Below, in pieces: positions 27,004 to 35,384 of a stretch of DNA of 64,000 bases (positions are counted from its first letter, which is position 1; the number at the start of each line of letters is the position of its first letter). The notes beneath the pieces were generated by a model. It ran no database searches. It was given only the letters and a program-made list of their open reading frames with translations, and had not been told where the DNA came from. The DNA is from Rhodocyclaceae bacterium. Lineage in GTDB: Bacteria; Pseudomonadota; Gammaproteobacteria; Burkholderiales; Rhodocyclaceae. The position numbers were made by a program, and so were the translations under genes. The stretch spans positions 248,001 through 312,000 of the forward strand of contig JAVBYI010000008.1 of the NCBI GenBank assembly GCA_030824115.1. Direction: 5' to 3'.

Positions 27004-27917
27004 GAACTGCCGTACCCGCTACGGGGCATTTCATCTTGCCAGCGCCGACTTTTTTGCAAATCCCCAGTCCGCCCAACGTCGAAGCGGGGTGTTTCTGGGT
27101 GCGCGAGCCGGCGGACGCCGATTGCGACATCCTGATGCAGCAAATCATCGGTGGCATCTATGACCGCCCCTTTGTCTTCGAGGGCGACGGCAAGCGCGTG
27201 CTGTATTTTTCGATGGCCTTTGTGCAGAGTTCGATGCGCCTCAAAGATCCCTTTGCACTCGATCTCGCCTACACGCGCAAGATGATGTCGTTTCTGCTGT
27301 TTGCGCACCAACCCAAAAAAATCCTGATGTTGGGTATGGGCGGCGGATCGCTGGCCAAGTATTGCCAGCGCCATCTGCCGCTCGCCAGGATTACCGTGGT
27401 GGAGTTGAGTCCTGAGGTGATTGCGTTCGGCAGCTTGTTTTCAGTCCCCGCTGAAGATGAGCGTTTCCAGATTGTGCAGGCGGATGCGGCGACCTATGTC
27501 GCGGAATGTACCGAGCGCCAGGATGTGATCCTCGTCGACGCGTTCGATCAGGATGGGCCGGCCGCTTCGGTGAGCAATGCGGATTTCTATGCCAATATTC
27601 GCCAGGCGCTGACGCAAAAGGGGATGCTGGTGGCGAATTTGGCGGGGTCGCGGGACAGCCGCAAGGCCCATCTGGGCATGATCGAAACGGCGTTTGAAGA
27701 CAACGTACTGACCCTGCCGGTCATGGAGGATGGCAACACCATCGTGATCGCTTTTCGTGATGCCGTGTTCGAGCCGCGGTGGCGCTGGATTACGAGTCAG
27801 GCGCCATCCATGAAGGCGCGCTACGGCCTCGACTTCCCGCGTTATGCCAAAAAACTGGAGCGCAGCCAGAAACTGGGTTACATGCAGCGCGCCCTGTCGC
27901 TGCTGGGTGTCGACTGA
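27000..27917 (+). CDS. spermidine-synthase-like methyltransferase-fold protein inside the operon
   Basis: A 305-aa soluble protein. Residues about 100-240 form a Rossmann-like SAM/decarboxy-SAM fold with ILMLGMGGGSLAKYC, an acidic loop in VVELSPEVIAFG, and ILVDAFDQDG, as in SpeE-like proteins. Stop/start overlaps with both neighbours (ATGA upstream, TGATG downstream) make it part of the operon. Such a gene is unexpected in a proton-pumping complex; it could be a modifying enzyme, an assembly factor or a structural add-on. A partial dispersed repeat near its 5' end encodes LPAPTF. Substrate not assignable. Confidence 0.78.
   Translation: MRTAVPATGHFILPAPTFLQIPSPPNVEAGCFWVREPADADCDILMQQIIGGIYDRPFVFEGDGKRVLYFSMAFVQSSMRLKDPFALDLAYTRKMMSFLLFAHQPKKILMLGMGGGSLAKYCQRHLPLARITVVELSPEVIAFGSLFSVPAEDERFQIVQADAATYVAECTERQDVILVDAFDQDGPAASVSNADFYANIRQALTQKGMLVANLAGSRDSRKAHLGMIETAFEDNVLTLPVMEDGNTIVIAFRDAVFEPRWRWITSQAPSMKARYGLDFPRYAKKLERSQKLGYMQRALSLLGVD
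27037..27053 (+). repeat. dispersed repeat, partial copy 5 (17-base core)
   Basis: Only the core TGCCAGCGCCGACTTTT is kept; the GCCGTCC part is not recognisable. It is near the 5' end of the spermidine-synthase-like gene and is read as LPAPTF. Confidence 0.65.
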
Positions 27918-29926
27918 TGATGCCCCTGCTGGCCATCGACCTCCTGCTGCTTGCCGCCGGTCTTTGGGCGGTGATTGGACTGGCGGGTTTGCTGGCATCC
28001 CGCCAGCCGCGTCTGATTGCGCGCGTCCTGTTTCCGCTGGGTGCTCTGGTGGGGTTGGGCGTCGGCCTGATCGGGCTGACCGCGCTGGGGGCGAATACGC
28101 AAACCGCCGTGCTGGCCATTGGCCTGCCCGACCTGCCGTTCCATTTGCGGCTCGACAACCTCGCGGCGATTTTCATCCTGCTGCTGGGGTTCGTCTCGGC
28201 CGGTATTTCGATCTATGCGGCGGGTTATTTTCGCGACGGCGAAGGCCCTTCGCCCGGCTTGCTCAATCTGGAATACCACCTGTTCCTGGCCAGCATGCTG
28301 ATGGTGTTGCTGGCGGATGATGCCTACGCCTTCATGGTGGCGTGGGAGACGATGGCCCTGTCGTCGTTCTTTCTGGTCACGACCAATCATCGTCACGAAG
28401 AGATTCGTCAGGCGGGTTATCTCTACCTGTTGATCGCCCATATCGGCGCCATCGCCATCCTGCTGTCCTTCGGGGTGATGACCTCGGGCAGCGGCGACTA
28501 CAGTTTCGCCGGCATGCGCGCCCAGGCACTGTCGCCGTTCTGGGGCTCGGTGGCTTTCTTGCTGGCCCTGTTCGGTTTCGGTGCCAAGGCCGGTTTGCTT
28601 CCCGTCCATGTCTGGCTGCCGGAAGCCCACCCGGCTGCGCCCTCGCCGGTGTCGGCGCTGATGAGCGGCGTCATGCTGAAGACCGCGATTTATGGCCTGT
28701 TGCGCGTCAGCTTTGATCTGGTCGGCATGACTCTGTGGTGGTGGGGCGTGGTGGCGCTGGCGGTGGGGCTGGCGACGGCGCTGTTCGGCGTGCTGTATGC
28801 CACCGTGCAGTCGGACATGAAGCGCTTGCTGGCCTACTCCTCGATCGAGAATATCGGTTTGCTCGCCGTCGGTATCGGTCTGGCGCTGCTGTTCCATTCC
28901 TACCAGATGGAAGCGCTGGCGGCCCTGGCGCTGACGGCGGTGTTCTATCACTGCCTCGCCCATGCCGGCTTCAAGAGCCTGCTGTTCCTGTGCACCGGGT
29001 CGGTACTGCATGCGACCAGTCATCGCAGCCTTGGCAAGTTGGGTGGGTTGATCGGCCCGATGCCCTGGGTGGCGTGGCTGGCGCTGGCCGGTGTGATTGC
29101 CGGCGCGGGGCTGCCGCCGCTCTCCGGTTTTGTCTCCGAATGGCTGTTGCTGCAAGCTTTCCTGTTCTCGCCCGGCCTGCCGCATTCCTGGCTCAACATG
29201 GTGGTGCCGGTGGCTGCAGCGGCGGTTGCGCTGGTGGCCGCGCTGGCCGGTTTCGCCCTGGTCAAGTTCTACGGCATCATCTTCCTCGGCCAGATGCGCG
29301 ACCCGGGCCTGAAGGAGGCGCATGATGCCGGTCCGCTCGAAAAGCTTGGCTTGCTCTGGCTGGCGGCGTTGACGCTGCTGCTCGGCGTGCTGCCCGGCAC
29401 CCTGATCCTGCGACTCGATGCGGCCACCCGCCAGTTGCTCGGCAAGGGACTGGCTGAGCGGATCGCAGAAAACGGCTGGTGGATGCTGGCGCCGATCTCG
29501 CCCGCGCAGGCGAGTTATGAGCCGATGATCTTCCTCGCCATCATCGCGGCGACGCTGCTGCTGGGGCGCTGGCTGGTGCATCGCCTTTATCACGGCCGGG
29601 TGCGCCGCACGCCGGCCTGGGATTGCGGCTATCACTTCCAGGGGCCGCGCGCCCAGGATACGGCCGAGGGGTTTTCGCAGCCGATCCGCCGCATTTTCGA
29701 ACCGATGTTTCGCATGACGCGGCATTTCCCGACGATCCGCGACCGCGCGCCGACCTATAGCGTCAAGGTCGAGGACCACCTCTGGTACTGGCTGTATCTG
29801 CCGATTGCACGATTGGTGAACGCGCTATCGACACTGATCACCCGCTTGCAGGGCGGGCGTATCGCCGCCTATCTGATGTACAGCTTTGTCACCCTGATTC
29901 TCTTGTTGCTCGTCGCCAGACCATGA
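27917..29926 (+). CDS. hyfB: HyfB-like (NuoL-type) hydrogenase-4-like membrane subunit
   Basis: A 669-aa protein starting at the ATG that overlaps the upstream stop (TGATG, 27917). It has the HyfB layout: a NuoL-like core (AWETMALSSFFLVTTNH; GFGAKAGLLPVHVWLPEAH; PSPVSALMSGVMLKTAIYG) and a long C-terminal extension with a final helix after the polar tract PAWDCGYHFQGP, typical of group-4 hydrogenases and Ehr complexes. The channel Glu in AWETM, the Lys in GAKAG and the Lys in VMLKTAIYG are present. Known family members carry proton or sodium translocation; no soluble electron-input subunit is encoded nearby. Confidence 0.9.
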   Translation: MMPLLAIDLLLLAAGLWAVIGLAGLLASRQPRLIARVLFPLGALVGLGVGLIGLTALGANTQTAVLAIGLPDLPFHLRLDNLAAIFILLLGFVSAGISIYAAGYFRDGEGPSPGLLNLEYHLFLASMLMVLLADDAYAFMVAWETMALSSFFLVTTNHRHEEIRQAGYLYLLIAHIGAIAILLSFGVMTSGSGDYSFAGMRAQALSPFWGSVAFLLALFGFGAKAGLLPVHVWLPEAHPAAPSPVSALMSGVMLKTAIYGLLRVSFDLVGMTLWWWGVVALAVGLATALFGVLYATVQSDMKRLLAYSSIENIGLLAVGIGLALLFHSYQMEALAALALTAVFYHCLAHAGFKSLLFLCTGSVLHATSHRSLGKLGGLIGPMPWVAWLALAGVIAGAGLPPLSGFVSEWLLLQAFLFSPGLPHSWLNMVVPVAAAAVALVAALAGFALVKFYGIIFLGQMRDPGLKEAHDAGPLEKLGLLWLAALTLLLGVLPGTLILRLDAATRQLLGKGLAERIAENGWWMLAPISPAQASYEPMIFLAIIAATLLLGRWLVHRLYHGRVRRTPAWDCGYHFQGPRAQDTAEGFSQPIRRIFEPMFRMTRHFPTIRDRAPTYSVKVEDHLWYWLYLPIARLVNALSTLITRLQGGRIAAYLMYSFVTLILLLLVARP

Positions 29927-30879
29927 TCAGCCTGACAGGACTCCTCGGCCAGCTTTTCGCCATCGCGCTCGCGCTGATGCTGGCGCCGCTCTTGACCGGC
30001 TGGGTGAATCAGTGCCGCGCCTGGTTGCAGAATCGCAGCGCACCGCCGCTCCTGCAGCCCTACTACATGCTGCACAAGTTGTTCCACAAGGATGTGGTGC
30101 TGGCGGAGGGTGCCTCGTCACTGTTCCGTGCGGCGCCGTTTATCGTGTTCGGCTGTATGGTGCTGGCCTGCGCCATCATCCCCAGCCTGTCCACCGACCT
30201 GCCTTTTGCCCCGGCGGCCGATGCGCTGGCGCTGGTCGGCGTCTTCGGTCTGGCCCGCATCTTCATCGCGCTGGCGGCGATGGACATCGGCACCGCTTTC
30301 GGCAGCCTCGGCGGCCGGCGCGAGATGCTGGTCGGTTTTCTCGCCGAGCCGGCCCTGCTGATGGTGATTTTCACCATGGCGATGATTGCCCAGTCAACGT
30401 CGCTGGCGACCATTGTTGAGACGTTGGCGCACCGCGAGATGATCATCTACCCGAGCATCGCCTTTGCCGGCATCGCCTTCACCTTCGTTTCCTTCGCCGA
30501 GAATGCCCGTGTGCCGGTCGACAATCCGGCCACCCACCTCGAACTGACGATGATCCACGAGGCGATGATCCTCGAATACTCGGGCCGCCACCTCGCGCTC
30601 ATCGAATGGGCGGCGAGCCTCAAGCTCTACGCCTATTCCTGCCTCGGGCTGGCCCTGTTCTTTCCCTGGGGCATTGCCGAACGCGATAATTTCCTCGCCA
30701 TGAGCGCCGCCTTGCCGCTGCTGTTCGTCAAGCTGACCATCGGCGGCATGCTGCTGGCGTTGCTCGAAACCATCAACGCCAAGGTGCGCATCTTCCGTGT
30801 GCCGGAATTTCTCGGCACCGCGTTCCTGTTGGCGGTGCTGGGTCTGCTGGTGCGCCTGCTGCTGGAGACACGAGTATGA
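29923..30879 (+). CDS. hyfC: HyfC-like (NuoH-type) membrane subunit
   Basis: A 318-aa NuoH-family protein with about eight membrane segments. The hallmark loop PVDNPATHLELTMIHEAM near residue 200 carries the charged residues that face the connecting HyfG/HyfI module in relatives, and HKLFHKDVVLAEGASSLFR near residue 50 is the first conserved loop. In Complex I this subunit joins the peripheral arm to the membrane arm and forms the quinone cavity. It overlaps hyfB and hyfE by 4 bases on each side. Confidence 0.92.
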   Translation: MISLTGLLGQLFAIALALMLAPLLTGWVNQCRAWLQNRSAPPLLQPYYMLHKLFHKDVVLAEGASSLFRAAPFIVFGCMVLACAIIPSLSTDLPFAPAADALALVGVFGLARIFIALAAMDIGTAFGSLGGRREMLVGFLAEPALLMVIFTMAMIAQSTSLATIVETLAHREMIIYPSIAFAGIAFTFVSFAENARVPVDNPATHLELTMIHEAMILEYSGRHLALIEWAASLKLYAYSCLGLALFFPWGIAERDNFLAMSAALPLLFVKLTIGGMLLALLETINAKVRIFRVPEFLGTAFLLAVLGLLVRLLLETRV

Positions 30880-31544
30880 GCGCGGCGATCCCCCTGCATG
30901 CCCAGTTGATCAACCTGTTCGCGGCCGTGATCCTGCTGCTGGCCTTCGCCATGCTGGCGCAGCGGCGCGTGCTCCAACTCATCAACCTGTTTGCCCTGCA
31001 AGGGCTGACGCTGTTTCTATCCACCCTGGTCATGGCGGTGAAGATCGACCAGATGCACCTCTATTATTCTGCGGCGCTGACGCTGACGCTCAAGGCCGTG
31101 CTGCTGCCGTGGATTCTGCATCGCCTGGTGCGAAAGCTCCACGTCAAGAACGAGGTCGAGCCGCTGATCAACATTCCGACGACGATGCTGATTGGTCTTG
31201 GTCTGGTCGTCATCGCCTTTAACGTCGCGCTGCCGATCTCGCAGCTTTCCAGCACCATCGCGCGCGGCACGCTGGGCATTGCGCTGGCAACTGTGATGCT
31301 GGCTTTCCTGATGATGATCACGCGCCGCAAGGCGATTACGCAGGTGGTCGGCTTCCTCGCCATGGAGAACGGCCTGTTCCTCGCCGCCACCAGCGCGACC
31401 TATGGCATGCCGATGGTGGTCGAGCTGGGCATTGCGCTCGACGTGCTGGTCGGTGTGATCATCCTCGGCGTGTTCTTCTTCCAGATCCGCGACCAGTTTG
31501 ACAGTCTGGACATCCATCACATGGAAAAGCTGAAAGAACACTGA
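30876..31544 (+). CDS. hyfE: HyfE-like (NuoK/MrpC-type) membrane subunit
   Basis: A 222-aa protein with about seven hydrophobic segments, larger than NuoK (about 100 aa) and of the usual HyfE size. The NuoK-like core contains MENGLFLAATSATYGMPMVV and VELGIALDVLVGVIIL, with conserved Glu residues in the two segments. It probably forms the proton path next to HyfC. Its ends overlap hyfC by 4 bases and share one base with hyfF. Confidence 0.9.
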   Translation: MSAAIPLHAQLINLFAAVILLLAFAMLAQRRVLQLINLFALQGLTLFLSTLVMAVKIDQMHLYYSAALTLTLKAVLLPWILHRLVRKLHVKNEVEPLINIPTTMLIGLGLVVIAFNVALPISQLSSTIARGTLGIALATVMLAFLMMITRRKAITQVVGFLAMENGLFLAATSATYGMPMVVELGIALDVLVGVIILGVFFFQIRDQFDSLDIHHMEKLKEH

Positions 31545-32995
31545 TGGACCTGTTCATCCTCACGCTCACCATCCCGCTGGTCGCCGGCATCCTGCTCTCC
31601 TTTGCCGGTGAGCGCGACTGGGCGCCGCACATCAATGTTACGGCCAGCGCCGCCACCTTTCTGGCCGCCGCCGGCCTGACCGCCGAGATTGTGGCCAACG
31701 GCCCGCGCTTTGCCTTTGGCGAGCAGTTTTTCATCGATTCGATGAATGTGTTCTTCGTCGCCCTGACCGCCTTCGTCGGCATGACCACGGCGATTTTCTC
31801 CGACCCATACATGAAGAATGATCGCTCGCACGGCAAGCTCACGCCGGGGCGCCTGCGCCTCTACAAGAGCATGTATCAGTTTTTCATGTGCACCATGCTG
31901 GTGGCGCTCACCACCAACAACCTTGGCATCCTCTGGGTGGCGATGGAGGCGGCCACGCTCACCACCGTGTTGCTGGTCTCGCTCTACCGCACGCCGGCGT
32001 CGCTCGAAGCGGCGTGGAAATATTTCATCCTCTGCGGTGTCGGTATCGCCCAAGCGCTGTTTGGCACCATCCTGCTTTATTTCGCGGCCGAACGGGTGTT
32101 GGGCGAAAGCGGCACCGCCCTGCTGTGGACGCATCTGGTGGGGGTCAAGGCATTCCTCGACCCCAACATCATGGCCATCGCTTTTATCTTTTTGCTGGTC
32201 GGCTATGGCACCAAGGTGGGTCTGGCACCGATGCACAACTGGCTGCCGGATGCCCATGCCGAAGGCCCGACGCCGGTCTCTGCCGTGCTCTCCGGCCTGC
32301 TGCTGAACGTCGCGCTGTACGCCATCCTGCGTTGCAAGGTACTGGCCGACGGTGCCATCGACGGCGATTTTGCCGGCGACCTGATGATCGGTTTCGGCCT
32401 GTTCACGCTGCTGGCCGCAGCCTTCTTCCTGGGCCGCCAGCGCGATGTCAAGCGCATGTTCGCCTATTCGTCGATCGAGCACATGGGGCTGATTACCTTT
32501 GCCTTCGGTATGGGCGGTGCGGTCGGCAACTTCGCCGGATTCCTGCACATGACCATGCACTCGCTGATCAAGTCGGCGATCTTCTTCGCCGTCGGCCACG
32601 CCGCACAGAAATGCGGCACCCAGAACATGGAAGACATCCGCGGCCTGATCCGTATCAATCCGCTGATCGGCTGGGGCTTGATGCTCGGCACCCTGGCGAT
32701 CCTCGGCATGCCGCCGTTCGGCATCTTTGCCAGCGAGTTCATGATCCTCACCCATGCGATGAAATACCATCCGTGGACGACGCCCTTCCTGCTGCTTGGC
32801 CTTGGCGTGGCCTTCGCCGCCATCTTCGGCAAGGTGCATCCGATGGTCTTCGGTGAATCGGAAGCCAAACGCCTGCCGCATGCGCCGGCGATCACGCCGG
32901 TATTCATTCATCTCGGCCTCGCGCTGATGATGGGCCTGTGGATTCCGCCGTATCTCACGCGCTGGTTCCATGAAGCCGCGCGCATGCTGGGGTGA
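31544..32995 (+). CDS. hyfF: HyfF-like (NuoN/NuoL-type) membrane subunit
   Basis: A 483-aa antiporter-like subunit with about 14 membrane segments. Conserved elements: the Glu in WVAMEAATLTTVLLVSLYR, the Lys in GYGTKVGLAPMHNWLPDAHA, EGPTPVSAVLSGLLLNVALY and, near the C-terminus, the Glu in FGIFASEFMIL. Counting this gene, six subunits of the NuoL/M/N type are encoded between 17.8 and 33.0 kb. There is no hyfD homologue in the usual place between hyfC and hyfE. It overlaps hyfG by 4 bases. Confidence 0.92.
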   Translation: MDLFILTLTIPLVAGILLSFAGERDWAPHINVTASAATFLAAAGLTAEIVANGPRFAFGEQFFIDSMNVFFVALTAFVGMTTAIFSDPYMKNDRSHGKLTPGRLRLYKSMYQFFMCTMLVALTTNNLGILWVAMEAATLTTVLLVSLYRTPASLEAAWKYFILCGVGIAQALFGTILLYFAAERVLGESGTALLWTHLVGVKAFLDPNIMAIAFIFLLVGYGTKVGLAPMHNWLPDAHAEGPTPVSAVLSGLLLNVALYAILRCKVLADGAIDGDFAGDLMIGFGLFTLLAAAFFLGRQRDVKRMFAYSSIEHMGLITFAFGMGGAVGNFAGFLHMTMHSLIKSAIFFAVGHAAQKCGTQNMEDIRGLIRINPLIGWGLMLGTLAILGMPPFGIFASEFMILTHAMKYHPWTTPFLLLGLGVAFAAIFGKVHPMVFGESEAKRLPHAPAITPVFIHLGLALMMGLWIPPYLTRWFHEAARMLG

Positions 32996-34557
32996 TCATG
33001 CGTTTCCATGCCGAACCCATCGACTTCATCCGCCAGCCGGGGCAGGGCGCGCCGATCTGGCGTGGCCGGGCGGCCGATGGCGAAGACCTGCTGCGTTATG
33101 CTATCTCGGTGCATCGCCATGCGGGCCGTCTGTGCGCCTTGTGGGGCAGTGACGAGCGGCTGTCCGATGCTGTGCTCCGCCTCCACTGCGTCTTTGCGCT
33201 CGACGAAGGCTGGCAGTGGCTGAGTCTCGATCTGCCGCCGGACAATCCCGTCTATCCTGATCTCTCCGGTGTCTTCGCCGCGGCGAACCGCATGCAGCGC
33301 GCCGCCTATGACCTCGTCGGCATTCGCCACGATGGCGCCGATCAGCGCCCCTGGCTGCGTCACGGCGGCTGGCCGGCCGATTGGTTCCCGCTGCGCCACG
33401 ATGCAGGCGAGATGCCCGCTAACGATAACCAGCCGACCGATTACGACTTCCTGCCGGTCGGTGGCGAAGGCGCGCACGAGATTCCCGTCGGCCCGATTCA
33501 CGCCGGCATCATCGAGCCGGGCCACTTCCGTTTTTCCGTGATCGGCGAGCGCGTGCTGCGCCTCGAACAGCGTCTCGGCTATCAGCACAAGGGCACCGAG
33601 TGCCGTCTCGCCAGCGCCGACATTTTCACCGGCGCCAAGCTGGTCGGTCGCGTTTCGGGCGACAGCACCTGCGCGTTTGCCTGGGCCTATGCCGATGCCG
33701 TCGAAGCGGCCTGTGGCATTGCGCCGCCACCGCGTGCCCTGAGTTTGCGCGCGCTGCTGCTGGAACGTGAGCGCATCGCCAACCATCTCGGCGATCTCGG
33801 CATGCTCGGCAACGATGCCGCCTTCGCGTTTGGCCTGACGCAATTCTTCCGTCTCAAGGAGGACTGGGTGCGGCTCAATGCCCAGCTCTTCGGCCATCGC
33901 TTCCTGATGGACACCATTCTTCCCGGCGGCACAGCCTGCGATGTCGATGCTGCCGGTCTGGCGGCCATCGTCGCGCAGTGCGACAGCATCGGCCGTGAGG
34001 TCAAGGAACTGCAGCACATCTACGACGAGCATGCCGGCCTGCAGGACCGTTTCCTCACCACCGGCCCGATCGACACGGCACTGGTGCATGAACTGTCGCT
34101 CTCCGGCATGGCTGCCCGCGCGACTGGCCTGCTGCTCGATGCACGCTGCCATCGTCAGGGTTATGTGCCACCACCGCCCTACGACAAGCTGGCAGTACGT
34201 CCGGCCGCGGATGAACGCGGTGACGTGGCGGCGCGGGTGGCGGTGCGCTTCGCCGAGATTTACGAATCCCTGCGCCTGCTGCGTCTTCTGGCGGTCGGCA
34301 TGCCGAGTGGCGAGACCTGTGTCGTCATGGAACCGAAACCCGGTGGCGCCGGTCTGGGGGTGGTGGAAGGCTGGCGTGGCGAAGTGCTGGTCGGCGTGCA
34401 ACTCGATGCCAGCGGGAAAATTGCGCGCTGCCATCCGCATGATCCCTCATGGCAGGCCTGGCCGGCGCTTGAGCATGCGGTGCTCAAGGACATCGTGCCG
34501 GACTTCCCGCTGATCAACAAATCGTTCAATCTCTCATATTCCGGGCAAGACACATGA
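32992..34557 (+). CDS. hyfG: HyfG-like large subunit (NuoC-NuoD fusion) lacking [NiFe] ligands
   Basis: A 521-aa fusion. Residues about 1-150 are NuoC-like (VYPDLSGVFAAANRMQRAAYDL); the rest is the NuoD/large-subunit fold (HLGDLGMLGNDAAFAFGLTQF). In true group-4 hydrogenases two CxxC pairs bind the nickel-iron centre. The first is replaced by the segment V221-SGDST and the second by D484-PSWQAW, so no [NiFe] site can form. This matches Ehr (hydrogenase-related) complexes. A diverged 24-bp repeat encodes LASADIF at about residues 206-212, just before the lost first motif. Electron chemistry, if any, would involve only HyfI's cluster and a quinone-like pocket. Confidence 0.9.
   Translation: MIMRFHAEPIDFIRQPGQGAPIWRGRAADGEDLLRYAISVHRHAGRLCALWGSDERLSDAVLRLHCVFALDEGWQWLSLDLPPDNPVYPDLSGVFAAANRMQRAAYDLVGIRHDGADQRPWLRHGGWPADWFPLRHDAGEMPANDNQPTDYDFLPVGGEGAHEIPVGPIHAGIIEPGHFRFSVIGERVLRLEQRLGYQHKGTECRLASADIFTGAKLVGRVSGDSTCAFAWAYADAVEAACGIAPPPRALSLRALLLERERIANHLGDLGMLGNDAAFAFGLTQFFRLKEDWVRLNAQLFGHRFLMDTILPGGTACDVDAAGLAAIVAQCDSIGREVKELQHIYDEHAGLQDRFLTTGPIDTALVHELSLSGMAARATGLLLDARCHRQGYVPPPPYDKLAVRPAADERGDVAARVAVRFAEIYESLRLLRLLAVGMPSGETCVVMEPKPGGAGLGVVEGWRGEVLVGVQLDASGKIARCHPHDPSWQAWPALEHAVLKDIVPDFPLINKSFNLSYSGQDT
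33602..33625 (+). repeat. dispersed 24-bp repeat, copy 6 (in hyfG, diverged)
   Basis: Three differences from consensus; the core AGCGCCGAC is intact. It is read in frame as RLASADIF. Similarity by chance is possible but the full-length alignment favours a copy. Confidence 0.6.
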
Positions 34558-35072
34558 TCCCCTTGCTCAAGCGCATTTTCAAAACCGGCATCGTCAGTGA
34601 GCCGTCCCCGGATACGGGCGACGCTAAGCGCGAACTCGATCAACTGGGCGACGAAATCCTGCGCATCCTCGGCCGTGCGCTGACCATCCGCCAGGTCGAT
34701 GCCGGCTCGTGCAATGCCTGCGAACTGGAAATCCACGCGCTCAACAACCCCTACTACAACCTGGAGGGCTGCGGCATCAAGTTCGTCGCCAGCCCGCGCC
34801 ATGCCGATATGCTGCTGGTCACCGGCCCGGTGACGAAGAACATGGAAAACGCGCTGAAGATTGCCTACGACTGCACGCCTGATCCGAAGTTGGTGGTTGC
34901 CGTGGGTGATTGCGGCTGTGGCTGCGGTGAAGTCGGCGCGCTGTTCGGCCCCAACTACGCCACCTGCGGCGCGGTGGAAAACGTCATCCCCGTCGACGTG
35001 CGCATCCCCGGCTGCCCACCGACGCCCACGGCCCTGATGCAGGGCATCCTTGCCGCAATCAAGACGCGCTGA
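34554..35072 (+). CDS. hyfI: HyfI-like (NuoB-type) small subunit with one [4Fe-4S] site
   Basis: A 172-aa NuoB/small-subunit protein. Its four cluster ligands are present in the hydrogenase-4 arrangement: C53 and C56 (GSCNACELE), C120 (VGDCGCG) and C154 (IPGCPPTPT). So the N2-type cluster is kept although the partner HyfG has lost its [NiFe] ligands. No hyfA or hyfH ferredoxin-like genes accompany it. It is the last gene of the operon, overlapping hyfG by 4 bases; a mazEF promoter follows immediately. Confidence 0.92.
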   Translation: MIPLLKRIFKTGIVSEPSPDTGDAKRELDQLGDEILRILGRALTIRQVDAGSCNACELEIHALNNPYYNLEGCGIKFVASPRHADMLLVTGPVTKNMENALKIAYDCTPDPKLVVAVGDCGCGCGEVGALFGPNYATCGAVENVIPVDVRIPGCPPTPTALMQGILAAIKTR

Positions 35073-35078
35073 ACACGC

Positions 35079-35131
35079 TTGACGCGTGTGCCAGGTCAGC
35101 CCATACTAAGCGTATCTACAATGTATCTACA
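35079..35131 (+). promoter_or_regulatory. mazEF promoter and direct-repeat operator
   Basis: TTGACG (35079-35084), a 17-base spacer and CATACT (35102-35107) make a plausible sigma-70 promoter. Just after it GTATCTACA occurs twice (35112-35120 and 35123-35131), 11 bases apart. From memory, TATCTACA-type boxes also occur in the E. coli mazEF operator, so this is a good candidate for MazE autoregulation. Confidence 0.6.
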
Positions 35132-35141
35132 TGGGGGTGGC

Positions 35142-35384
35142 ATGGAAACCGTCGTCAAGAAGTGGGGCAACAGCGCCGCAGTGCGCATACCCGTCGCCAT
35201 GCTCGAAGCGGCACATCTGTGCATCGACCAGAGCGTCGAGGTGCGCGAGGAACAGGGGCGTATCGTCATTGAGCCGGCGCGCCCGGCCGCCTACTCGCTG
35301 GCCGAGCTGGTTGGCGGTATCACAAAAGACAACCGACACGCCAGCGTCGATACCGGCCCTGCCATTGGCAGCGAGGTCTGGTAA
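35142..35384 (+). CDS. mazE: MazE-type (AbrB-fold) antitoxin
   Basis: An 80-aa antitoxin. The N-terminal swapped-hairpin DNA-binding signature is METVVKKWGNSAAVRIP, followed by VEVREEQGRIVIEP; the C-terminal tail (YSLAELVGGI) should wrap the toxin. I chose ATG 35142 because the longer frame would start inside the promoter and operator. It overlaps the toxin start by one base (TAATG). It should bind the GTATCTACA boxes upstream. Confidence 0.9.
   Translation: METVVKKWGNSAAVRIPVAMLEAAHLCIDQSVEVREEQGRIVIEPARPAAYSLAELVGGITKDNRHASVDTGPAIGSEVW

Noticed and set aside
27878..29779. Long minus-strand frame opposite hyfB
   Set aside because: Same reason; hyfB has clear membrane segments and conserved motifs on the plus strand.
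27917..35072. Active group-4 [NiFe] hydrogenase
   Set aside because: HyfG has lost both CxxC pairs and no hyfA/H/J or maturation genes are in the window.
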